64,000 nt of DNA from Amblyomma americanum (Eukaryota; Arthropoda; Arachnida; Ixodida; Ixodidae): the NCBI RefSeq assembly GCF_052857255.1, contig NC_135505.1, forward strand, positions 57,965,368 through 58,029,367. Reading direction: 5' to 3'. A program made the translations under genes and the position numbers. Below are positions 36,417 through 47,140 of the stretch, piece by piece. The notes under the pieces are model-generated. The model did no database searches, was not told the origin of the DNA, and saw only the letters and a list, made by a program, of their open reading frames with translations. How positions within the stretch are numbered: position 1 is the stretch's first letter; each line of letters opens with the position of its first letter.

Positions 36417-36569
36417 GGTATAAACTGCGCGAACAAGACGGGACGAGAGGCACACAAATCGGCAGACTGCGCTTTGTCTGTCGATATGTGTGCTTCTCGT
36501 CCCGTCTTGTTCGCGCAGTTTATACCCTTCCTGTTCATCATGAACCAACTAGCCCGCCAGAACGTCCTT
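36417..36569 (+). mobile_element. 153-bp fold-back element with 11-bp target duplication
   Basis: Perfect direct repeats CAAACAAGTAG at 36406-36416 and 36570-36580 bound the element. Positions 36416-36527 form a near-perfect hairpin: 52-bp arms with about three mismatches and an 8-bp loop. A 3' tail of ~42 bp (containing GAACCAACTAGCCCGCCAG) follows. The tail is shared with the 16019 and 20545 elements. No ORF and no recognisable tRNA promoter boxes, so the class is unclear: SINE-like by target duplications and tail, MITE-like by its palindrome. Confidence 0.85.
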
Positions 36570-36756
36570 CAAACAAGTAGCCTGTAGAACAGGCAGCTGG
36601 CGAATATAGCACAGGCTGTATATATAGTGGGGTGTATTTTGCTGATCGCGAATTCTTTCTTCCCCAAAGGACAAAAGAGGAAGTGGACATGAAAGAGTCC
36701 CAATGGCGAGTTTTAAAATATGGCTGTGGTTTAACTCTGGTTAAACCTGGAGTGAG

Positions 36757-37232
36757 GCGATAGCTACAGCTTGTTTAGTGGAATTCGCTCAGTCGAATAG
36801 GAGTCAGTCTTGCGCCGCTGCGTTTCGCAGGCCGTTCTTTCTGCATCTTCGTCTCTGGACGCGGTTTCACTCTCTACCACCTCTCCTCCTATCCACTCCT
36901 CCCCCACTCGGTTTCGCCGGCGTGCCGCACCGCTGGCAGCTGCATGGTGGCCAGGGCGCCACCGCGATGAAGGCTCAAAATGCTAGCGTAATGTAGGCGC
37001 ACGGCGCGCACAACAGCTGCGTACTCTGACATGACTCCGCGCATGCGCACAACAGACGAGGCGGGCAGCGTCTGCTCCGCTGTCGGCACAGCGGCAAGGC
37101 GCGAGGCGCACACATCAGCTGCGGTCTATGACATCACTCCGCACATGCGCACAGCTGGCGGAGCGCTGGCGCTACGGGTAAGCGCTCAGCCACGCTGACC
37201 CCGCGAAGTGGCTCGCGTAGTGTAGCTATCGC
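36757..37232. repeat. GC-rich unit with 12-bp terminal inverted repeats and internal duplication
   Basis: GCGATAGCTACA at 36757-36768 and TGTAGCTATCGC at 37221-37232 are perfect inverted repeats. Inside, a ~58-bp segment recurs with a ~105-bp period (36991-37049 and 37096-37153), sharing CATGCGCACA and CAGCTGCG. Composition contrasts with the AT-rich surroundings. No coding sequence. Confidence 0.55.
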
Positions 37233-37419
37233 TAAAAAACAAAATACACTTCAGAATGTGCCCTAACGCTGGGACTGTGTATTACGTGGATGTCCTCGAA
37301 TATCGTGCGAGAACATTCCTGCTGCTAGTTGGTACATATGCTTTGAATTTATAGCGCAAAAAGACAGACACAAGAAACAAAGTGGGCAGAACATAGCGTT
37401 ATACAAATATAGCGAAATT

Positions 37420-37422
<3 letters not shown>

Positions 37423-37484
<62 letters not shown>
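37423..37484. repeat. (TA)n microsatellite
   Basis: About 62 bp of uninterrupted AT/TA repeat. Confidence 0.97.
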
Positions 37485-37487
<3 letters not shown>

Positions 37488-38954
37488 ATAGTTCCGCAGA
37501 TATTTCTTTGTCCTCGAATATGTGTGAGGTAGCGGCCGCATGATGGCACGGTCTCGAAGTAGCCTAGAAATGAAGAGGGAATTGAAGACGCTAATGAAGC
37601 GGCTCCCATCAACGAATTAGCAATATCAGAGGAATATGACGAATTCCGGATCTCGTAGTGGAGCAGATCTCGTATTCGTTTAACCTCGGACGACAAGCAA
37701 AATGGTCAGGAAATTAACAATCATCTTATAACTGTCATTATCGAGTCCTCCAGACAAGTAGGCGGTAGGATGCTTAGACAGGACGCCAGCAAGCTCTCTC
37801 AGGAGGCAGATCTTATTAAGAAACGCCAAAGTCTGAAATCCTCAAACCCACACAAACAGACTAGAACAGCAATAAAAGCTATTCAGTAAACGCTATTCAG
37901 TAAAGGGAATTAAAAATAAACCATCCTGAGGTTCAAAGCAAAACGATCCACGGCTGCTTTTTGAAACGAAAAAATACGTAGTAATTCTGGAAAAACTATT
38001 CTTAATTGCGAAACCGATTAAGAACACACTTTTTTAACAGAATATGAGATTTCACTGCAACAACCAATATACCAGCAGATGACTCGACGGCAGTCCCAAA
38101 CATTTTTCTTTTAACGGTATTGCTGTCGTCAAAATTATTCCCCCTTGGTTAGCAATGGAAGTCTTAATTGTTCGATTCGATAGATGGAAACATTTTAAGA
38201 AAAATATTTTGCTTCCTATGAGAAGAATGGACCATAACCTTCAAAATTCCCACAACAGAGTGATACAAGTTTCCAATTTTCAAGACTTTTTCTCGAAAAA
38301 TTTGGACATGGATAAGAAGAAGGAAGTGATGAGATCGCCTCCACAATTTAGATGAAAAGAGAAAGAATAGTAGGAAGAAGAAGATCTGATGCGTGAAGTA
38401 GAAACAGAAAAACTAAAGGCGATGCCCAGAACAAAACGAAACGAACATAAACAATTATAAAGCAATTAACATCGAAAAATTTCACAGACATGAAAAGGCA
38501 TGTAGGTAAATATACGCCAGCTTTTTTACTTGCTTACAGAATGAGGCATCTACAAGGCAAGGTACAATAAAAGAGAGGGCCACCGAATGAAAAAAAAGAT
38601 AAAGTGATAATACAGAAAGAAAAGAAAGGCAATATGAAAGAAAAAAGATGGAAGAAAACAAGAAATGAGAAAGCAATGATAAGAGGAAAAGAGAAATCCT
38701 TCAGAAATTCCCAGTAGCGGATGCTAATATAAGCATTTGAAAGAAGATTCGCCAAAGTTAAAACAAAAGCCGCTAAAACCGTTCGCGATTACAGCAGAGC
38801 TAGCATTGGACAAATTAGCCATGACATTGCCACATCCCTAGGCTTATTTAAGACCCACTTTTCAGTCTGAAGCGTGAATACTAAATGGAATATTTGTAAA
38901 CCCAATGTCTACGAATGAAGTGCAACTTTCTAACAAAAAGTGTAATCACCTCAC
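37485..38954. other. Interval without recognisable features
   Basis: AT-rich and A-rich purine tracts (notably 38360-38700). The low-complexity frames on the minus strand have no support as genes. Confidence 0.5.
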
Positions 38955-39180
38955 ATGCTAACACAGCTTGTTATGTTGCATACTTGCGCGGATTATCTAA
39001 ATGGAAAAAGCGACTTTACCGCGCCAAGACAATCTCCTTCAGACAACCGTTGGGCATTATATAAAGAAGTTAACAAAACTTACGGTCGGGCACTGAAACA
39101 AGGAAAAAATTGCTTCATGCAGACGACACTACCACGCGTGCACCGTGATAACCCTGAAAAAATTGGAGGGCACTTCAGCT
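38955..39180 (+). pseudogene. CR1-like ORF2 linker scrap
   Basis: Residues in this frame (Asn-Arg-Trp-Ala-Leu-Tyr, then Lys-Gln-Gly-Lys-Asn-Cys-Phe, Thr-Thr-Leu-Pro and Asn-Pro-Glu-Lys) parallel the endonuclease-RT linker of family E (Asn-Arg-Trp-Ser-Ile-Tyr ... Thr-Thr-Leu-Pro ... Asn-Pro-Lys). Only this portion is present. Confidence 0.65.
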
Positions 39181-39512
39181 TCGACTTGAAGAGCAGTACG
39201 CGGCAGCGTGTTGCAGCGTTGCCAAGGGATCCACGGAATGCTATCGTCCGTGCAGCCCGACGTGTTGCCCGGACAATTTAAGGAAAGGAAACATGTAGTG
39301 GTGGACACCCGAACAAGCCGTAAAGCAAGAAAAATGAAATAAAATTGGTTTTAAATAAAGGAAATGACGCCTGTCTCCCAAATCTCGCTGGACACCCAGA
39401 CCGCGCCGTATGTGAAGGAAAAGCACCCTTCTAAGACAGCACCGTATTCACTAGACGCGCTTTTGTTCATTCCAAACCATCGAGCTGCTGTTCTGAGCGG
39501 CTGTGCTTTAAC

Positions 39513-40922
39513 ATGCTCCATGCTGGAAACAGCGCATCGGCCGTTGGCCGAGGTCTACCGACGTCTCAGGACACTACGGACTCGTACAAAGTTGTCCTTC
39601 CCCGATTGCCAACCGGTAATGTTGTCCTTAATACCGTTTTCCTGCATGCTGACCTTAAGGGTCGCCCGTACCGAGCACCTGACTTCCGTGACGCACTCGC
39701 ACAGATATTGAATCTCCGGGAAATTTTGTGCATTGGTCAATACCAAATGAGCCACGTGTGGATGGTTACCTGCGAGAGTAGTTCTTCCAAACAGAAGCTT
39801 GTTAACAAAGCGGAGTTTCCTGTCAAAGAACTGCGGTGCATGGTGTTTGACCCGGATATTAAGAACGTCAAGGTTAAGCTCCTTTGGCTTCCCCGCTATA
39901 TGGAACACCGGAGGATTGTGGAAGCATTAGAGCCTTATGGCACGGTCCAGTCTGTGGAGCGTGAAAAGTGGCGGTGCCCAGGGATGGAGCATATGGAAAC
40001 GGCGAACCGTGAACTCTCCCTCACACTCAAGGATGGAGTGTCAGCTAGCACCATTCCACACACACTTAATGTTTATGAAGTGCAGGCATTAGTCCTTATC
40101 CCAGGGAGACCTCCACTGTGCCTCCGATGTAGCCGGGTTGGACATGTCCGACGCCAGTGTCGCAAGCCTCGATGCACTCAGTGCCGACGCTTTGGCCATA
40201 CTGCGGAGAACTGTGTCTTGAGTTACGCTGACAGGCTGCGTCAAGGCCAGTGGTCACGGGAAGATGACGTGGCATCAGAACACATTATGGATGTGTCTGA
40301 GGTTGTGGACGCGACAGGAAAACTAAGTCATGAGCATCGAATAGATGGGGAACAGAAGACTTCAACACCTCAAAACAACACGGGATATGAAGCGACTGGC
40401 CATCTAACATCCACGCCTCCAGGACGAAAACCGCCGGACCCGGGCCTCCCCGTGAGTGTTACAGAGACTGCTGTGCTTGCTGCACAGGAACACCTCGTTG
40501 CCACAGGTCAACGTCCGGATATGCCTCCTGTGGAGTCAGTCGAGGCGATACAGCCAGTGAATGCTCGCCGATCCTCCTCTGATGCTGATTCTGCTTCGTC
40601 GTTGGAGGGTAACGGTGAGACGTGTGTGGCGTCGATCTCTGGCGTGTCAGGTTCTCTGTCGGCTGTCAGTGTGGCAGCGAGTGATGTGCTCCCCTCGGGT
40701 TCGTGGGCCGAGGCCTTGGCTGTCTCAGAGGAAGACATGGACAGCACCGCACCTTTGAAGCGTCCTGCAGGTGCTAACGAGGTGTGTATCGATGGCGCTA
40801 GCCAGAAGGCACAATGTGTAGAGGCCACGGGAAGGGTGGTGTTAAAGAGGTGGGCGATGTCTGCCCGAGAGGTCGCCAATTTGGCGGCGGGCCACCACAT
40901 TCCAGGGGATGGCGTTTGTTAA
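39513..40922 (+). CDS. ORF1 (nucleic-acid chaperone) of family D
   Basis: An intact 469-codon frame. Residues ~55-190 look like an RRM-like or gag-like fold, with Arg-Tyr-Met-Glu-His-Arg-Arg-Ile-Val-Glu-Ala-Leu in the middle. Two CCHC knuckles are at residues 203-216 (Cys-Leu-Arg-Cys-Ser-Arg-Val-Gly-His-x4-Cys) and 221-234 (Cys-Thr-Gln-Cys-Arg-Arg-Phe-Gly-His-x4-Cys). The remaining half is Ser/Pro/Glu-rich and probably disordered. The role is RNA binding and particle formation, as in Tx1 elements. It overlaps the ORF2 start by 14 bp, which suggests coupled translation. The frame is open upstream of the first ATG, so the true N-terminus may be missing. Confidence 0.85.
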   Translation: MLHAGNSASAVGRGLPTSQDTTDSYKVVLPRLPTGNVVLNTVFLHADLKGRPYRAPDFRDALAQILNLREILCIGQYQMSHVWMVTCESSSSKQKLVNKAEFPVKELRCMVFDPDIKNVKVKLLWLPRYMEHRRIVEALEPYGTVQSVEREKWRCPGMEHMETANRELSLTLKDGVSASTIPHTLNVYEVQALVLIPGRPPLCLRCSRVGHVRRQCRKPRCTQCRRFGHTAENCVLSYADRLRQGQWSREDDVASEHIMDVSEVVDATGKLSHEHRIDGEQKTSTPQNNTGYEATGHLTSTPPGRKPPDPGLPVSVTETAVLAAQEHLVATGQRPDMPPVESVEAIQPVNARRSSSDADSASSLEGNGETCVASISGVSGSLSAVSVAASDVLPSGSWAEALAVSEEDMDSTAPLKRPAGANEVCIDGASQKAQCVEATGRVVLKRWAMSAREVANLAAGHHIPGDGVC

Positions 40923-42266
40923 GACTGGCACCAAAATGGCGAGCGTCGCAGCATATGAAGTCGCTACCCTTAACGTTAGGGGTATGCGTAATCGTAGGAG
41001 GCAACAGCAGGTACGGCATCTCTTAAAGAAATGGAGTGTGTGTGTAGCCGCTATCCAGGAAACAAAGTTGTCCTCTGATGAAGAGACAGCAGCTGCTCTT
41101 GAGCCTTTTTTGTCGGAATACAGCATTATTGTTAGCCACGCGAGAGGCTTATCCGGAGGTTGTATGCTATTCCTGGCGAACACGCTAGAGATGACAGCCA
41201 TGTCTTATTGCATAGATGACGAGGGGCGACTTATATGCTGTGATCTCACAATTTCAGGTGTACAGTGGCGGATTATTTGTGTTTATGCCCCTACAAAGCA
41301 GCGCGATAGAAGGCTTTTTTTCTGTCATTAGTTGAACATTTGTGCACGGACCGCAAAATTATATTGTTGGGAGATTTTAATTGCGTTTGTAGGGATGAGG
41401 ACCGTTCAGTGGTATGCAAGAGATAGGACCATAGTGCTGCATTACTTACCGATTTGGTTTCTGAATATAGTCTTGTGGATGTGGGGCAGGAAAAAGGCGA
41501 CAGTATACATTTCACTCATTTTCAGTTTTCCTCTAATGCTCGCCTTCACAGAATTTACGTTTCTGTTGACGCATTAGCAAGTGTGTTTGGCTACTGGGTG
41601 CGGCCCATTTTCTTCAGTGACCACTGTATGGTGTCTCTTCAGATAGGAAAGTACACTCGGCATGTACTTCACCCTCGATGGGAGTTGTGGAAGATGAATA
41701 ACTGTCTGCTCTCAGACGAAATCTTTCAGCGTGCTGTACCTACTTGTTTGAAGGACGTATGGTCACGCCGTGACCTTTCCATTTTTCAAAAGTGGGACTT
41801 GTTTAAACAGGAGATCAAAAACTTGGCAATTGAGGCCTCAGCAAGAATCGCTTTCCTGAAGAGACACCACCTTCGTGAGCTTGGGCGCACCCTAACGGAG
41901 CTACATGAGCTAGATAGGGTAAGCCCCGGTGCCTATCTCGAAGAGATTAATAACGTAAAAGCACAGCTTCAACAATTTGCGACAGACAGATATAAGGGAG
42001 CCTTGATACGATCTAGGTCCCGAAGGTTTCTTGATGAGCAACCTTCTCGTCGGGCCCTGAGTGATGAAAGAGAGAATGCTCTTGCGAAGGAAATATTGGA
42101 AATTCAGTATGTGATTGCACATACAGTGATGCGCTTGGTATTCTTGCTGCTTTCTTCGACTATTATCGGAAGCTGTTTGGCAGTTGCGAAGATCCAAGTC
42201 AGGGTTTCGATTACAGTTCCTTGCTCGGAAACTTCCCTCGACTTGATGATGAGGAGTGTGCTATAG
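40909..42266 (+). pseudogene. ORF2 endonuclease region of family D
   Basis: Frame 40909-41331 begins with Thr-Leu-Asn-Val-Arg-Gly and contains Ile-Gln-Glu-Thr-Lys, the Asn and Glu of the APE active site. A frameshift near 41332 leads to a segment with Leu-Leu-Gly-Asp-Phe-Asn (about 41365-41385). Another shift leads to frame 41454-42266 with Ser-Asp-His-Cys-Met-Val, then the helical linker to RT. An alternative start ATG lies at 40933. At least two indels disable it. Confidence 0.8.
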
Positions 42267-44326
42267 TGAAGGGACCTATCACTTTAAATGAAATTCAATC
42301 AGCCATTTCTGCCCTGCAGAGCCAGAAATCTCCTGGGCCAGCTGGTATTACTAGCGACTTCTATAAAACATTTTCGCCTTGCCTAGTGCCTGTTTTGATG
42401 GAAGTTTTCAAAGCATCTTATGATGTGGGTGTCCTGCCTCCCACTTTTTATTCTGGGCAAACAATATTAATTCCCAAAAGCAAAGATACTAATTGGTTGA
42501 AAACTGTTGAGGGATATCTTCCAATTTCCCTTTGCAATGTTGATTACAAAATTTTTGCCAAGGTTCTTAGCAGTCGTCTGCAGCTCGTCATTATGGACTT
42601 GATAGGTCCGCATCAGGTCTGTGGTATTAGAGGCCGCAGTATTCAAACACATATCCATATTGCACGTTGAGTATTAGAGACAGTATCAGATGAGATAGGC
42701 CAAGTAGCTCTGATTCAAATTGACTTGGCTAAGGCGTTTGATAAAGTTCGGCACGATTTCTTGTTCGCGGTCTTGGAGTATGCAAATATTGGTGACGTCT
42801 TGCTCAAAGGCATAAGGCTGTGCTATAAGAACTCCTATACAAGGGTTATTGTTAATCAGGAGCTAACGAAACCAGTACCACTAGAAGCATCTGTTCGTCA
42901 AGGATGTCCACTGTCTCCATTGTTGTTTGCCCTATATCTGGAGCCCCTCTGTCTCAGTATAATTAACAGCGCAGCTATTCGCGGTTTCTCTCTGGCTCAA
43001 TGTGAAGTTAAAGTTTTAGCTTACGCTGATGATGTCGCCCTCTTTTGTTCTGACAAAAAGAGTGTACTCGAGGCTCTAAACTTGACTAAACAGTTCTGCG
43101 ATGTATCAGGCGCGGCTCTTAATTTAGAGAAATCCAAAGGCTTTTGGTTGGGTCATTGGGGAACTAGGCCAAGCCACTTCGGTGGTATATGCTGGAAGTG
43201 TAGCCCTCTTGAGTACCTAGGCGTTCCGCTGCACCAAGTTCGCAACAGTACAGCCTACTGGGATTCACAAACTGTAACTCTACGGCGGCAAACACAGGCT
43301 TGGATGGGTAGGGAACTCTCAGTGTTTGCGAGGGCACAGGTCTGTAACATTTTTTTGTTTGCAAAGCTCGCGTATGTCCTTCAAGTCCTGCATTGTGCGA
43401 GGAGGAAAGTGCAAGCAATACATAGAATATTTGCAGCATTCGTTTGGCGCTCTCAATGGGAGCCGATGAGGCGTGACAACTTGTTCCTTCCGTTAGAGGG
43501 TGGTGGAGTGAGCCTTGTTCACCTGTTCGTGCATCAACTCGTTTCCCGTTTTTTCTTTTTCAAATCGGCAAACGACCCGTTTCTGGTAGCTGTGCTCATT
43601 AGGCGGCTTAGTTTTCATTTGCCTTACTTATTCGCACCGACTGTGCAGGCTCTTGAGGGGACTTTATGGGGATTTCTTAAGGAGGTTGCTGACACTTTCA
43701 ATTTTCTCACTGTGCGCTTCTCTTTAGATTACCTGTATAGCCTCTCGAGAAAGCAGATGACCCAGGCTCTCACTGAGTCTTTGTTCCCTACACCATTGTA
43801 TCGGCAGCCTTATCTGGGGTCTTTGGACATCAGTGTTCTAAAGCGTGTTAGGCGGATGTGCATTCAGGCAGCCGCTAAAACGTTCTTTTTCAAACTACAC
43901 ACAGCGACGCTGCCTGTCAAGACATTCCTTAATGACAAGGGGATGTTTGTACCCTGGAATGTGAATTGTCGTCTGTGTAACGTGCCTGAGACAATTGATC
44001 ATTGCTTCATCCTGTGCCGTGATGCCATGTTCTTTTGGGACATACTACAACGAACTCTTAAGAAGGACATTGAAATTACACCATACACTATTAGATTTCT
44101 GCCTGTTGACAAAAACTCTGTTGTGCCTTATGACGTGTTTGTGTTGATGGGACTATTCAGTCTTTGGAAAAGCCGTATGATGGACAGACATGCTGAGCCA
44201 CCAAGATCGTCCAAATCTGTGTTTCGGGAACAGTGTGCGTTGGTGAGGAGTGTATATGCTGCTCGCGACGAACCTCCAAGCTGGCTGCCGTGCCTAGATG
44301 CTTGTGTGTGCCTCCCTGAATTTTGA
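42221..44326 (+). pseudogene. ORF2 reverse transcriptase and C-terminal domain of family D
   Basis: Frame 42221-42670 has the RT start (Ser-Pro-Gly-Pro-Ala-Gly-Ile) and Ile-Pro-Lys. A TGA at 42668-42670 interrupts it; the same frame family resumes before 42725 with Asp-Leu-Ala-Lys-Ala-Phe-Asp. The 533-codon frame then has Arg-Gln-Gly-Cys-Pro-Leu-Ser-Pro, Tyr-Ala-Asp-Asp-Val (43022-43036) and Tyr-Leu-Gly-Val-Pro-Leu. It ends with the Cys-Arg-Leu-Cys ... His-Cys ... Cys tail (about 43970-44020) typical of Tx1. The catalytic residues are intact, so the frame defects are what silence it. Confidence 0.85.
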
Positions 44327-44465
44327 TGTTTTGATGGGGATGCAGTGGTGAGTTAGGGCTATGGGGGGCTCATATTAAGCAGCCCCTTAACTTGAGACGC
44401 GAACTAGTCTGATTGAAGTTTCCTCCTTTCTACAGAAGTTCTTCCATGCAATAAAGAAAAAAAAA

Positions 44466-44775
44466 GAGCTGCTGTAGTGGAGTGGTTAGCGTGCTCGTCT
44501 CGCAATCTGGGGGCTCTGGTTCGATTCCCCAACTCGACCAGTTTCCTACTGGGTTTTATTTATTAAAATTCGTTTTTCGGGAACAGAAATGGCGCAGTAT
44601 CTGTCTCATATAATGGCATTCACCTTAGCCGCGCCGTAAGAGAAGGGTTAAAAGAAAACTGAAAGAAAAAAGGAAGACAGTGGTCTAAAGATTCTGAAAT
44701 TTTTCGCTCACTGCCGACGCTGACGACACTGGCTTTTCTGCGACACGGGGTCCTTATTGCTGCCGCATTAGTAGT
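44466..44775 (+). mobile_element. tRNA-like SINE next to the Tx1 element
   Basis: The head has box A TAGTGGAGTGGTTAGCG and box B GGTTCGATTCC (about 44517-44527), with a CTCGCAA stretch resembling an Ala-type anticodon loop. The stems do not pair well, so this is not a functional tRNA. A body follows, with the sequence GACGACACTGGCTTTTCTGC near 44721-44740. Its 3' limit is approximate and no independent target duplication was found. Confidence 0.6.
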
Positions 44776-45393
44776 CTGGCTTGTTGTTAACCCTTCGTCA
44801 AGGACCTCAGTTACACCATCCGACCCTAGCAGAGATTTATACTGTGTTTCAATGTCCAACTATTTTGAATTTTGTATTTTGCAAGAAATTTTGTCTTTTC
44901 AGATGTGTCATTTTTACCTAATCTGGCCTCCTACGATGATTTTCCTACGCATGAAATTGTTATTTATAGTCGTAGTATCGATAAAATAATCCAGTCTTTG
45001 AAGATGTCTGCAAGTTCAGGTTTCGAAATCATTAATGCCAAGTTTCGAAAGTGTTCTACGTTATATCTTCACTCTGCTATTATATTTTCGACAGTGCATT
45101 GATACGGGTGACAGACCGGACGACTGGAGAGTCGGGAAGGTGTTTGGACTTCATAAATCCTAAATTACTTCATAAATTATATTTTATAGGAAATCCTTTA
45201 CTCCGAAATATTCTACTTCTTGATTAAAATTCGTTTTTCTCATGTGCATAACACGGCTTCCGCAAACCTGTTTTAAATCATAACTAATTACGTGTACGCT
45301 TAAGTCAGACCCAATCCTTCACCACCACTCACTCATCGATTGAATTTATTTTGCCAAGATATTGGACAACGTTTGCCACAATCTAATACACTT

Positions 45394-47138
45394 TTTTTTA
45401 TTCGAGAAGTGTGCCATGAGGCATAAGTTGAAAAAGGAAGGGGGGTGGAAGGAATGCACGGGATTGAAAGTTAAAAGAAGGAGTGAAGAACCGTTGCGCT
45501 GAGGTAGTCGCACAGGTTGCTAATGAAACGGTTGTCCATAGTCCACTTAGCGAAGTCACTTTCGCGGTTCCACCACAGGCCCACCTCCCTGAGGAGCCGT
45601 TTTCTGATAGCAGCCGTCGCTGGGCACGTCCACAACAAGTGCCGTAGATCACAAATGTCCGGTGCAGCGCTACAGTGAGGGCACCTGTCAGGTACTGGCA
45701 GATCTTTGGCACGCCACCGATGACGGACAGATGGTGTCAGAGCCGCCCCTGCCCGAATCCGGCGCACGGATACCTGCTCCTGCAGAGTAAGACTACGGGG
45801 GAGAGGGTGCGAACAAAGAAGAATTAGAGCGCGTGTTCGCTGGCGCAGAACTTCGGAATCGGAAACATGGGACAGGAACGGATCTGGGGGTAGAAGCGAA
45901 GGTGGCGGATCGTCTAATGTATGAAGATGAGTCATAGCATCCGCTTGAATGTTATGTGGATCCTGGGCATGGCCGCGAATCCAGTGTATGCGCACAGGAC
46001 ATGGATACTTTGCGCAGAGCACATGAATTGATTGTGAAATCTGGAACGTTCGTCGAACAGCCTTAGGCTGTTTAGGGCGGCGCGGGAGTCTGTGTAAATA
46101 TGAATTGTATTGAATTTTGGAACTAGCGGAAGGGAAGCAATTGCATTATAAATGGCTTGAACTTCCAATGCCAGGGGCGTGCACGTATCCGCAGTATACG
46201 TCGCGCGAGAGTTAAGATGCGGATGAGATGGACTATACACAGCAGTAACTCCCCTCTGTGCAGACTGTGATGCATGCCTGTATAATATGCACCCTTCGGG
46301 CAGATACGCTGCTGATACCGACGGGGAAACAGTGGGGCGATTGTCAGTGAGCTGGCAATAGGACCACGGTGGAAGTGTCTTTAAACGATGAAGTTTGAGA
46401 GACTTTTTTTGAGCTCTATTTGCCACCGTTGGTCGATGATTTCATTGAGTGTATTAAGTTGGGCGAACTCCTGTAGCACAGGTATGGGTGTTAAACGAGG
46501 CAGATATGTTGTGACGCGCATAGCCTCACGATTGGTAGCTTCAAGGGAGTCCCACAGTCTGCGGGGGAGATGTTGAAATTGTGTCTGATATACTATCCGT
46601 GGCTGAAGGATAGAGCGCACAAGCTGGCGGGCTGTATGAGCACGTGCGCCACCAGAGCGCATAGCTATGCGACGAATCAGACCTAGAGTAGCGTGAGCCG
46701 ATTTACGGGTGGCTGTCAGCCATGGGGTGCCAGTCCCAGATGTATGGAGGAGAATACCAAGAATACGAACAGTTTCTACCTGAGGAATCAGAGAATTATG
46801 TACCGTAAAATTTAAAGGGGGAGCTTTCCGTAAGCCGGCTTTATTTCCAATTCGAATGAAACATGATTTAGTAGGAGAGAGTGTTAGACCCAGAGGTGGG
46901 AGGAGAGATGTCAATACATCCAGCGCGTGTTGAAGGACAGACTGATGACGCATCTGGATGACAGCACCTCAAGGTTATATCATCGGCATACGCAAGTACG
47001 CAGATAGAAGGTATGGGCTCAAGGGCTCGAACAAGAGGAATTAAAGCCACATTAAATAATGTGGGGGCGAGAACGAAGCCCTGCGGCACTCCTCTATTGG
47101 AAGTGAAGAGTGCCGCAGGGCTCTGTTGTCGCCCCCAC
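45394..47138 (-). mobile_element. 5'-truncated I-group LINE (family C) with 13-bp target duplication
   Basis: Perfect direct repeats ATCTAATACACTT at 45381-45393 and 47139-47151 flank it. The 3' end has a poly-A tail (T run at 45392-45399 on the plus strand). At its 5' end a ~33-bp stretch is repeated in inverted orientation. It keeps only the RT palm onwards, so it is a typical truncated LINE insertion with an unusual fold-back start. Confidence 0.92.
45471..47105 (-). pseudogene. RT palm/thumb, RNase H and C-terminal domain of family C
   Basis: Frame 46868-47140 has Arg-Gly-Val-Pro-Gln-Gly and Tyr-Ala-Asp-Asp-Ile. Frame 46381-46953 is the thumb. Frame 45932-46426 is RNase H: the first block reads Tyr-Arg-His-Ala-Ser where Thr-Asp-Ala/Gly-Ser is expected; Glu (Leu-Ala-Leu-Glu) and Asp (Tyr-Thr-Asp-Ser) are kept. 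Frame 45471-46022 has Gly-His-Ala-Gln ... Ala-Asp-Ala and the tail Cys-Pro-His-Cys ... His-Leu-Leu-Trp-Thr-Cys. Two or three frameshifts separate them. Confidence 0.82.
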
Positions 47139-47140
47139 AT
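47059..47140. repeat. Fold-back (inverted duplication) at the 5' end of family C
   Basis: 47059-47091 and 47108-47140 are inverted repeats of ~33 bp with about three mismatches, separated by 16 bp. The runs GCCCTGCGGCACTC / GAGTGCCGCAGGGC and TGTGGGGGCGA / TCGCCCCCACA are perfect. The outer arm reaches the target duplication, so it formed during insertion. Confidence 0.9.

Larger units (their letters stand above)
39492..44465 (+). mobile_element. Tx1-type (L1 superfamily) LINE, family D
   Basis: ORF1 with two zinc knuckles overlaps ORF2, whose RT motifs (Pro-Gly-Pro-x-Gly-Ile, Ile-Pro-Lys-Ser-Lys-Asp, Leu-Cys-Asn-Val-Asp-Tyr-Lys) are of L1/Tx1 type. There is no RNase H. A polyadenylation signal AATAAAG (about 44451) precedes a 9-A run. 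The 10-bp GAGCTGCTGT occurs at 39482-39491 and at 44466-44475, right after the A run, so it is the likely target duplication. That leaves only ~21 bp before the ORF1 ATG, so the copy may be 5'-truncated. ORF2 has frameshifts and one nonsense codon. Confidence 0.82.

Noticed and set aside
38482..38755. Hydrophobic minus-strand frames resembling membrane proteins
   Set aside because: They arise from A-rich plus-strand DNA (T-rich on the minus strand) and have no start context or conserved motif.
44466..44540. Functional tRNA gene with a CGC anticodon
   Set aside because: Box A and B are good, but the acceptor, anticodon and T stems do not pair adequately, and a SINE-like body follows.
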